Assembly: GCA_013213905.1 (NCBI GenBank)
Contig: JABSSQ010000519.1
Location: 1-56,137 of the forward strand
DNA length: 56,137 bases
From: Verrucomicrobiales bacterium
GTDB taxonomy: Bacteria; Verrucomicrobiota; Verrucomicrobiia; Verrucomicrobiales; DEV007
Direction of reading: 5' to 3'
The position numbers and the translations under genes were made by a program. Positions within the stretch are counted from its first letter, which is position 1. Every line of letters starts with the position of its first letter. The notes below the pieces were generated by a model. That model was not told where the DNA came from. It saw only the letters and a program-made list of their open reading frames with translations, and did no database searches. Below are positions 9,586 to 18,600 of this stretch, piece after piece.

Positions 9586-11154
9586 CTATTGGATTCGACC
9601 GGTGTCAGCACCTTTCGACAAGGCTTCGGCGTCTTCGATTTTTGCCATGAGCTTGGCGAGGGCTGCGACTTTTTCGGGGTGCTTTTCGGCGAGATTAGTC
9701 TTTTCGCCGAGGTCGTCTTCAAGGTGGTAGAGTTCGGCTACCTTGGGGCGATCGTCCTCGATGGCGTAACCGAAGAAGTGGGCGTCGGGTTTGAGATACT
9801 TCCACGGGCCCTTACGGACACCGGCTTTGTCGAAGTAGAAGTAGTTCCGACCGGTCTCGCTTTTGCCAGTGAGCAAGGCGGTCTGATCGATGCCGTCGAT
9901 GTGACGGTCCTCAGGAATCGAGAAGCCAGCGAGAGCGGCAAAGGTAGGGAGAAAGTCGATCGTCGCGAAGATCGCATCGGAGGTCCGGCCGGCAGGTACC
10001 TGCCCGGGCCAGCGAACGAGACAGGGGAGGCGATAGCCGCCCTCGTAGCAGGACCCCTTGCCGTTGCGTAGCGGCCCGGCTTCTCCCCAGAAAATGGTGT
10101 CGGGTTCCTGATACCAGGCCTCGGCCCTTTTCTTGGGGCCATTGCCTTTGCCCATTTTGCCCAGATAGTATTTCGGCTGATTCCAGGGGCCGTTGTCGCT
10201 GGTGTAGATCACAAGTGTATTTTCACTGAGGTCGAGTTCGTCAAGCGTGTCGAGCAGGCGCCCGGTTTCGTAATCGAATTCCTCAACGACATCGCCGTAG
10301 AGTCCGCCTTCGGATTTGCCGCGAAACGGTTCGGAGGCATCGATGACCGTGTGCATCATGGTGTGGGCGAGATAGAGCGCGAAGGGTTTGTCAGGATCGC
10401 GTTCGTCCTTGAGCCACTCGATGGATTTCTCGGTGTAGAGCCGGGTGAGGCTGGCCATGTCATCGGTGCTGCCGGCGGCTTCGTTGTTCTCGTGGAACTT
10501 GACGGTGCCGCCGTCGTTGGCTCCGAGGGCCCCGTAGAAATAGTCGAAGCCCTGGGCATTGGGCATGCGCTCGAGGATGGGCTTGCGATTGGAGACGTCC
10601 CACTTGCCGACACAGGCGGTCTGGTAGCCGGCGTCGCGAATGAGCTCGGCCCAGGTGATTTCATCGGCTGGCATGGACCAGCCGCCACTGCGGCGAGGTT
10701 GGCGTCCGGTGAGGAGGGCGGAACGAGAGGGGCCGCAGACGGTCTGGGAATAAAAAGAAGTGAAGAGCGTGCCTTCCTTCGCGAGTTCATCGAGGCGGGG
10801 AGTCTTGTTCTTCTCGTTGCCGTAACAGGCCAGGTCAGCGTAGCCCTGATCATCGGTGAAGATGATGAGGATGTTGGGACGCGGGGCGTCTGAAGTTCCT
10901 GATTTTTGGTTCTTAGTTTTTGGTTCCTGGGCTGTGAGCGTGGTAGCAAGCAGGAAGGGGGTGACTGCCGTGGCCACACCGCCCTTCGCCGCGAAGCGGC
11001 AGATAGAATACCGAAACGGAGTGGAGGCACAGAGCGGGGCGTGTGAGCTTGCGATCAGGATAAAGTGGCTCAGAAAACAGTGGGGACGCAGAGCGGTGGA
11101 GAGATCAAGCAGAGCCCGGCGAAGTCGGGATAAGAGGCAGGCGATAATTTTCAT
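9586..11154 (-). CDS. Secreted sulfatase, Cys-type, with unusual N-terminal extension
   Basis: RPNILIIFTDDQGYADLACYGN; active site TVCGPSRSALLTGRQ; GKWDVS. Start uncertain (see finding). Confidence 0.88.
   Translation of the reverse strand: MKIIACLLSRLRRALLDLSTALRPHCFLSHFILIASSHAPLCASTPFRYSICRFAAKGGVATAVTPFLLATTLTAQEPKTKNQKSGTSDAPRPNILIIFTDDQGYADLACYGNEKNKTPRLDELAKEGTLFTSFYSQTVCGPSRSALLTGRQPRRSGGWSMPADEITWAELIRDAGYQTACVGKWDVSNRKPILERMPNAQGFDYFYGALGANDGGTVKFHENNEAAGSTDDMASLTRLYTEKSIEWLKDERDPDKPFALYLAHTMMHTVIDASEPFRGKSEGGLYGDVVEEFDYETGRLLDTLDELDLSENTLVIYTSDNGPWNQPKYYLGKMGKGNGPKKRAEAWYQEPDTIFWGEAGPLRNGKGSCYEGGYRLPCLVRWPGQVPAGRTSDAIFATIDFLPTFAALAGFSIPEDRHIDGIDQTALLTGKSETGRNYFYFDKAGVRKGPWKYLKPDAHFFGYAIEDDRPKVAELYHLEDDLGEKTNLAEKHPEKVAALAKLMAKIEDAEALSKGADTGRIQ
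10895..10929. repeat. Heptamer array (5 units) after the signal peptide of 9586..11154
   Basis: GTTCCTG ATTTTTG GTTCTTA GTTTTTG GTTCCTG; encodes QEPKTKNQKSGT. Confidence 0.8.
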
Positions 11155-11238
11155 AAGGCTGAGTGGCTGGAGTTTGCGACTCTTTTCTTTCTATTCGGTG
11201 TCAATTTTTCAAAGGCGACATTGCCGCGTTTCGGTGCA

Positions 11239-12777
11239 TCACTGATTGATCGGTTTTGCTTCTTCTTCGTCGACATAGGCGGCCGGTCTCACTTCTGATC
11301 CAGGTCTTTTGTCGTCTCCCAGTTTCTCTACATAGGTCTGGGTCAGGTTTTGCATGCGGATAACTACTTCGGGGTGGCGGTCGGAAAGGTCGGAGGTTTC
11401 GGTAGGATCCGTCTCCAGATCGAAGAGGGCACCTTGCTCGATCTCGAGAAGGTCATGCGTTTCTGCTTGCAGGAAACGGGTGGGTTTCGGGTAATACTTC
11501 CAGCGCCCCTCACGCACGGCGTGCAGCAATACGGCATTCTCATCTCGATACTGATGGTCCGGGTTGAAGTAACCGTAGTAGGCAAAGGTGTTTCGGGGGG
11601 AAGTGGTTGGCAGTATCGCTCCAAACATGCTACTGACATCGACTCCATCGATTGGAACAGGTGACTCAAAGGCGTCGCCTGCCAAAGCGGCAAAGGTGGG
11701 TAGGAGATCGAGGGTGGAGGCCATCAGGTCTGTGCTGCTGCCTGCCTCAATCGTTCCCGGCCACCAGCCGATCGTGGGGACACGGAACCCTCCTTCAGCG
11801 GGCGTCGCTTTGCCACCGCTGTAGGGAGCATTGGAGGAATAGGGGGGCTTCAGTGTTTTTCCAGGCTTTGGAGGGAAGAGCCCGCCTCCGTTGTCCGAGG
11901 TGAAGAGAACGAGCGTGCGTTCGTCGATTTCCAAGTCGACGAGACAGTCGAGGATTTGACCGACGGACCAGTCAATTTCGGCCACGGTATCGGCGTAGAG
12001 ACCTTGACCGGTTTTGTCGAGAAAGGCGGGGCTGGCCGCGTGGGGGCCGTGCACCATGTTGTGGGGTAGGTAGATGAAGAAAGGGTCTTCCCGGTTGCGT
12101 TCGATAAAATCAATCGCGTATTCGGTAAAGCGCTTCGTGAGGTAGCCGAAGTCGTCCGGCTCTAGGTCCTCAACGACGGTCTCGTTCTTGACCATGGGTG
12201 GCGGCACCTGGAATGGTTTGGCCTTCACGCCCATGTCATGTCCGTTGGGAATGCCAAAGAATTCGTCAAAACCCTGTCGCGTGGGGAGAAAGGGGGGCTG
12301 ATCACCGAGATGCCACTTGCCGATGCAGGCGGTAGTATAACCTCTCTCCTTGAGAACTTCGGCGATGGTGATTTCGTTAGGATTCAGCCCCTTGGGGTCG
12401 CCGGGCCAAAGGACGCTGGCGTGGGGAAGTGGATCCCGCGTTTCGTTGTGAAGCATGCTGACCCGGACCGGGTAGCTGCCTGTCATGATGGCGGCCCGCG
12501 ACGGGGTGCAGACACTGGAGGCCGAATAGAAGCTGGTGAAGGTGCGCCCTTCCTCCGCCATCCGCACCAGGTTGGGAGTTTCGTGGCGATCGCTGAAGGG
12601 TTGGATGTCGGCGAAACCGAGGTCGTCGATGAAGAGGACGATGAAGTTCGGACGCGGAGCGTCCGAGGTTGTTAGTTCTTGGCTCTCAGTTGTTGGTTCC
12701 TCTGCGAAAAGCGCCTTGCCAAGCAGGAGGGTGCCAAAGGAGATTGGTCTAAAAAATTTCATTCTATTTGGTGTCAA
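11239..12777 (-). CDS. Secreted arylsulfatase, Cys-type
   Basis: RPNFIVLFIDDLGFADIQPF; SVCTPSRAAIMTGSYPVR; GKWHLGD; start overlaps the GH32 stop (14 bp). Confidence 0.93.
   Translation of the reverse strand: MTPNRMKFFRPISFGTLLLGKALFAEEPTTESQELTTSDAPRPNFIVLFIDDLGFADIQPFSDRHETPNLVRMAEEGRTFTSFYSASSVCTPSRAAIMTGSYPVRVSMLHNETRDPLPHASVLWPGDPKGLNPNEITIAEVLKERGYTTACIGKWHLGDQPPFLPTRQGFDEFFGIPNGHDMGVKAKPFQVPPPMVKNETVVEDLEPDDFGYLTKRFTEYAIDFIERNREDPFFIYLPHNMVHGPHAASPAFLDKTGQGLYADTVAEIDWSVGQILDCLVDLEIDERTLVLFTSDNGGGLFPPKPGKTLKPPYSSNAPYSGGKATPAEGGFRVPTIGWWPGTIEAGSSTDLMASTLDLLPTFAALAGDAFESPVPIDGVDVSSMFGAILPTTSPRNTFAYYGYFNPDHQYRDENAVLLHAVREGRWKYYPKPTRFLQAETHDLLEIEQGALFDLETDPTETSDLSDRHPEVVIRMQNLTQTYVEKLGDDKRPGSEVRPAAYVDEEEAKPINQ
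12668..12702. repeat. Heptamer array (5 units) after the signal peptide of 11239..12777
   Basis: GTTGTTA GTTCTTG GCTCTCA GTTGTTG GTTCCTC; encodes EEPTTESQELTT. Confidence 0.75.
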
Positions 12778-14314
12778 TTTCCCAGATGCGATTCTCTCGC
12801 GCTTCGAGGTATCCCTGGTTGGTGGGTTTCATTTTCCAGATCTCGACTTTCTTGATCGTCGTCGGCTTGGAGAAAGAGTAAGCATCAAATCCGCTCGCAT
12901 CCTGCCAGTTCATGTCCGCTGCCACGATGGCTTGTCGATTGTTGGCGAAGACTTCGACGAAGTACTTGTCGACGAAGATACGCAGTTCCACGTCCTCGCC
13001 TTCCGGGAGATCGGAGACCACGAAAGGCGCTTCTACTCCGCCAACGCGCAGGGTGCCGTTGTTCGGTTGGAAGTAGATGGGCAGGCCGACGCGGTTCTGG
13101 TCGGAAAAGAGCCGGAAGCCGAAGCGCTTTCGTTCGGCCTCTTTGCGATCGACGGTGATACGGATTTCGTAGGCATCGCCATTCAGCTCCGCGATGCGTG
13201 TGGTGCGATTTTTCCAGTCGATGCCTCCTTTCGGTTCAGGAATAACGACCTCGATGTTCTCGTGGGTAGCGAGATCGAAGCGTTGCAATTCCAACTCGCG
13301 CAGCGGTGCCATGCGCAGGCTTCCATCCTCACCAAGAGTTAATTCGCGTGGCAGGGTTTGAATCGATTTTGGCAGCAGTGCTTCATCCGCTGTCGCTGAC
13401 CAGGCCCACATGACGCGTCTACCATCCGGAGTGAGGACGCTCTCCGGAGCAAAAATATCCCGGCTTTGCAGCCCCAGGTTGTTCAGATCCTGGCCCTCTT
13501 GTCGCCAGTTCATTCGGCCGTGGTATTCGGGGACGAAATGCTCGGCTTCAGCATCCCAGTCTCCGAGGTAGTAACGGCAGCCAAACTGGTGGCTGATGCA
13601 AAGCAGCATCCATTTGCCTGTCCCGTCTCCCGCCGAGTCACTAATCGGAAAGAAATTGCCGCAGGAAATGTCTTCCCCGAGAACGACGTCATCCAGTTCG
13701 TGCTTCATGAAATCACCGACATAGGTCCAACTCTTGAGATCGTCGGATTTCATGAGCGGCTGTTCTTTCCCGCCGGAATAGGCGTAGTAGGTGTCACCAA
13801 TCTGGAACAGATCCGGATCCCAATATCTCAGATCGGGTTCTTCCCCATCCGCTGTTTTGGGCTCGATGGGAAACGGCTTTTCCCAGACCGAGATTCGATG
13901 GTCCTTGGCGATAGCGATCTGGTTGCGCTTGGATCCGCCGCCGTGGTAGATCACCGCGGGTCTGCCGTCCTTCGTGATAAAGCCGGTGCCGCTGCACATG
14001 GTATGCCCCGTAAAGGTGGGCTGCAGCTTCGTCTTCTGCCAGGTCCAGTGCAGCATGTCCGGGCTGGTGACATGAATCCAGGAAAGGCCCTTGCGGATCT
14101 TGCCCTGATTCATCCACTCATGCGCAATAATGTAGTGCAGGTGATAGGTGCCATCGAGATAGATGGCTCCATTCGGGTCGGCTGGCCTGCTCTCGCCACC
14201 CGGGTGCATGAGGTGAAAATTGAGGGCCAGGGGATCGGGCCCATCCGCCGAGGCGATTACGGATGAAGCCAGGATCGAGAGAATCAAAGCGGCTGTCCGG
14301 AGGTGGTTCTTCAT
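12764..14314 (-). CDS. Divergent GH32-family glycoside hydrolase (beta-fructosidase-like), secreted
   Basis: DPNGAIYLDGTYHLHY (variant of WMNDPNG), TWQKTKLQPTFTGHTMCSGTGF, LRYWDPDLFQIGDTYYAYSG, APESVLTPDGRRVMWAW; C-terminal beta-sandwich with VDKYFVEVFANNRQAI. Confidence 0.8.
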   Translation of the reverse strand: MKNHLRTAALILSILASSVIASADGPDPLALNFHLMHPGGESRPADPNGAIYLDGTYHLHYIIAHEWMNQGKIRKGLSWIHVTSPDMLHWTWQKTKLQPTFTGHTMCSGTGFITKDGRPAVIYHGGGSKRNQIAIAKDHRISVWEKPFPIEPKTADGEEPDLRYWDPDLFQIGDTYYAYSGGKEQPLMKSDDLKSWTYVGDFMKHELDDVVLGEDISCGNFFPISDSAGDGTGKWMLLCISHQFGCRYYLGDWDAEAEHFVPEYHGRMNWRQEGQDLNNLGLQSRDIFAPESVLTPDGRRVMWAWSATADEALLPKSIQTLPRELTLGEDGSLRMAPLRELELQRFDLATHENIEVVIPEPKGGIDWKNRTTRIAELNGDAYEIRITVDRKEAERKRFGFRLFSDQNRVGLPIYFQPNNGTLRVGGVEAPFVVSDLPEGEDVELRIFVDKYFVEVFANNRQAIVAADMNWQDASGFDAYSFSKPTTIKKVEIWKMKPTNQGYLEARENRIWEIDTK

Positions 14315-14376
14315 GGTAGTGACTGGGTCCTTGGTGCTTCGTTGTTCAGTCCTTAAGTCGCTTGACGATCTAAAAG

Positions 14377-15690
14377 CTATTTTGAGTTCAGGTATTCGAC
14401 GAGGGTGGGAACGTCGTCGCTGCTGGAGAGCAGTGGCTTCGGGTTATCTATTCTGCCGGCGGGGCGGATGCCTTCGGCGATGGAGGCGACGTGGGATTCG
14501 AGTGCTTCGACCAGTTCGGTGACGATGTCAGGATGCTGGGCGGCAATGTTGTTCTCTTCTCCCAGATCGGTTTCGAGGTTGTAGAGCTCGGTGATGGTTT
14601 CCTTTTTGGCCGGGTAGTGAATGAGCTTCCACTTGCCGCGTCGGGCACCGCCGTTTTCGTAGAAGAGAATCTCGTGTGGTGATTTGGCCTTCCGGTCACC
14701 GAGCAGGATGTCGCTGATATCATGGCCATCGAGGATGCGGTCGTTGGGGGCTGCCAGGCCGGCGATTGAGGCGATGCTGGGCAGCAGGTCGATGGTGGCG
14801 CCGATTTCAGAAGTGACCGAGGCCGCCGGGATTTTTCCGGGCCACCAGGCGAGGGTGGCCACGCGCATGTGGCCTTCATACTTAGGGCCGAACTTGTGAC
14901 CGCGGAGCGGGCCGGAGGAAGTCTTGCCGGCACCGCCGTTGTCGTTGGTGAAGAGGACAAAGGTGTTCTCGTCGAGCCCGAGCTGGCGGAGGGTATTGAG
15001 GATGCGTCCAGTGCTGTGGTCGATTTCCCCGATGAGGGCTCGCATGACGTCGCCGCCGGCGGCTTCGAGACGTTCGGGTGTGACCATGTGAGGGGAGTGC
15101 ACCGCGGAATGGGGGACGTAGGCAAAAAACGGCTCGTCCTGGTGACGGATGATGAACTCGACGGCGGCCTCGGTGATCGCGTCAGTGATGCGGGCCTGGT
15201 TCTCGGCATCGGGAATGTGAGCGACGGGTTCGTTTTGAACAATCCACGGGAGCGGCGGATAGTTGCGCTTCTTGTTGCCATTGACCCACATGTCGTTGGA
15301 GTAGGGGATGCCCTGGTATTCGTCGAAGCCCTGGGCCAGTGGCATGAATTCCGGCTGATCGCCGAGGTGCCATTTGCCGAAGCAGCCGGTGGCGTAGCCG
15401 CCCTGTTTGAGTAGGTCTGCGATGGTGATTTCGTCAGGATTCAGTCCGCGTTCATCGGCTGGGAAAACGACGCTTCTACCCATTTCGAGACGGTCCGCGT
15501 AGCAGCCGGTGAGCAGGGCGGATCGGGATGGGGTGCAGGCGGTGGAACTGACATAGAAGTCGGTCAGCTTGAGGCCTTCGGCGGCCATGCGATCGAGGTT
15601 GGGGGTGGGGTGGTCGGAGCCAAACGGGCCGATGTCGCCGTAGCCCATATCATCGATAAAGATGACGACCACGTTGGGTTGGTCACCGGG
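14377..15690 (-). other. Sulfatase domain C of the fusion (approximate bounds)
   Basis: QPNVVVIFIDDMGYGDIGPFGSDHPTPNLDRMAAEG...STACTPSRSALLTGCYADR...CFGKWHLGDQPEFMPLAQGFDEYQGIPYSNDMW. Confidence 0.85.
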
Positions 15691-18600
15691 AGCGCGGGGA
15701 TTCTGGACCGGTTTGAGGTTCTTTGTGGGCGGGGCTTTGGCCGGAGCGGGTTTGGTTGGAGCTGCCTGGATTGACTTTGGTGGAGGTGTTTTTGCCACTT
15801 CGGCTTCAGCTGGTACTGGCGCCACTCCGTTGCCCCAGGCTGACTTAAGTTCGTGGACGACGAGGGAATGGATTTTGAGATCGTCGTTGCCTTCGATGGC
15901 GATGCGACGGTCCGCTGGGTCGGGCACAACGACGAAACTGGCAGCAGCGGCACCGTCGTTGATGAACAGTTCCAGTGAAGCGCGATCCACCAAGGCTCGC
16001 AGCGTGACCTGACCGTCCACGGCGGGGGCGGGGATGCGTCGAAGGCCATTGTCCCGGTAGGGGCCGCTTTTGTTCCAGGCGGCCCGTTCGCCTTCGACCC
16101 GGGCGGTGTTGGTGAACTCAAACTCCTGAGCCTCGGCATCGAAGAGAATCTTCAGTCCACGGAGGTAGAGCGTGAAATCTTTTTCGGGTGAGAACTTGAG
16201 ATTCAGGTCGATCAGCTCAGGCAGTAAGTCGCTGAGTTCTTCATTGGCCTTCGCCGCACTGAGGTTCTCCAGGTTCCTGGTGATGGCGTAGAGTTTCTCA
16301 ATCTCCTGAACGGGGTTGCGAAACATCTCGATGCCATCGGGGGTGGTTTTCAGCGTGATCTCGATCGGGACCGACATCTGCTGGTTGAAGGGCATGTTGG
16401 CCTCGAGGAAGGGGCGGTAACCGGGCTGCTTGGCACGCAGCCAGCCGACGTGAACGACGCGCCCGGCAGGTCCCTGGTTGAAGGCCTGAGCGGCATACCA
16501 GGCGTCGCCATAATCAAACTTCAGTCGGCGATCGTTGGCATCTACCGCGCCGTAGCCTTTCCACGTTTTGCCGTCGAACTCCCCGATTTCGTAGTGGGCT
16601 CCGGCATCGGAAATGATCCATCTCACATTGTCCGGGTCGCCGTCGACGGGAACGGCATACATGTCGATGCATTCCGCGGCTTTGTTAGGAATGTCGCCGA
16701 TGATTTCCCAGTCGAGCAGGTTGGTCGATTTCCAGAGACGGACGAGCCGGTCAGGGCCACCGATCATCATGATGGTGACGTAGAAGTCTCCGGGGGCGAA
16801 GTAGAAGACGCGTGGGTCACGCTGCCCCTTGGAGAAACCTTCCTGGTGAGGAATGACGGGTTTACCGTCGTTGATCTTGGTCCAGGTTCTCCCTTTGTCG
16901 GTGCTGTAGGCGCCGCCCTGGAAAAACTTGTCGTGGGTTGCAGAGTAGAGCGCAAAGAGTGTCTTGGTATCGCCCTTCTGTTTGCCGAGCGCGTTGTTCA
17001 CGTCAACGACGGCAGAGCCGGACCAGATGGCGTGAACGCCTTCCGAGCCATCGACCTTGGGGTAGGGGTTGATGGCGTGGGGAAGCTGTTCCCAATAGAT
17101 CAAGTCAGGGCTGACGGCATTGCCCCAGGACTTGGTCGCGCTGGGGTTGCCTTTGGCGTTGTGCTGAAAGAGCATATGCCATTCGCCGTCGTAGTAGACC
17201 ATGCCGTTGGGGTCGTTGAGCCAACCCATCCGCGAAGTGAAATGAAACTGCGGGCGCAGGGCCTGATCGTAGCCAACCTGGTCGTAGAGTGGGAAAGTGG
17301 ACCACTCGTCTTTGAGGGCGACTCCCGGTTTCGGAGGCGGGCTGAAACTCGAGGAAGTGGGGGGTGTCACGGCTGGTTTGGCGGGCGCTTTAGGAGCAGC
17401 AGCGGCTCTAGAAACTTTGGGTGCGGCAGGAGTGCCCTTGAGAGTAATTGAGACCGGTTTGGCTTCCTTGAGAGTAAGGTCGGACTGAAAGATGTGATCG
17501 ACCTGGATGTGCCCCCAGCCTCCGGAGCGGTGATCGAAGATTTCGACCCGGGCTTCTTTGCCTTTGAATTCGGCGATGTCCCAGGAAGTCCACGCCATGA
17601 CTTCCTGCTTCTGCTCGTTCTTTTTCGAGAGCCCGGTCGCGGTCCTCGCAGGCTGGTCATCGATGAGCAGGCGGATGCCGGTTTCACCGGGGTGATTGCC
17701 GCCGCCAATGAGAAAGTGCAGATAGTCGCGTTCGAGCTTGAACCCGGGAGAGGTCAGGGTGCCGGTGGGTTTGTCGTTGGGGCGATAGCTGTTGGCGAGA
17801 CCGTTACCGATAAAGGGCTCCAGTCGGTTGCTGCTGTTGTCCCTGGTGATGGGGCCTGATCCGAAAGCATCTCCGGTGGTAATCCACTGGCCGAAGTCGC
17901 TGCCCTCGAAGTCGGCAAGGATGAGATCGGAGGGATCCGCGGGGTGACCTTCCGGTGCTTTGGTCGTGGGTTGCTTTGCTGGTTTGGGTTTCGGTTTTTG
18001 AGTGACCGGGGGGAGCTCTTTCTCCACGGGCACCCATTTGCGATGCTCGGCGATGACGGGCGCGTATTCCGACTGCCCTGCGAGATTGGTCCACTCCCAG
18101 GGATCTTTCTGGTGGTCGTAGAGTTCTTCGGTGCCGTCGCTGTAGCAAATGTAACGCCAGCGATCCGAGCGGACCGCGTGATTGCCTTTGCCCTGAGTCA
18201 TGATGGCGGGTTCGCTCCATTCGGCCTCCGGGTTTTTCAACAGCGGCACGAGGCTGTTTCCGTCGAGGTGGTCGCCCACCTCCAGTCCGGCGAGATCGGC
18301 CAGGGTGGGATAGATGTCGAGCAGGCTGACAGGGCGGTCGATCACGGTGCCGGGTTGGGTGACTCCCCCTTCTTCGCTCCATGAGCTTCGAAGGGCAGGC
18401 GGGACAACGATGATGAAAGGAACGCGGTTGGCTTTCTCCCAGAGGGTGAACTTCACGCAGGCATTCTTGTCGCCGAGGTGGTAGCCGTGATCGGACCAGA
18501 GTACGATGATGGTGTTATCGGCGCGACCGGTCGCGTCGAGTTCGTCGATGAGCCTGCCGACCATTTCGTCGGCGTAGTCGGAGGCGGCCTGATAGCATTG

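Noticed and set aside
15700-15800. TKNLKPVQNP linker before sulfatase domain C as a further heptamer array
   Set aside because: The peptide is reminiscent but the DNA does not keep a clear period of 7; could be a decayed copy, not counted.
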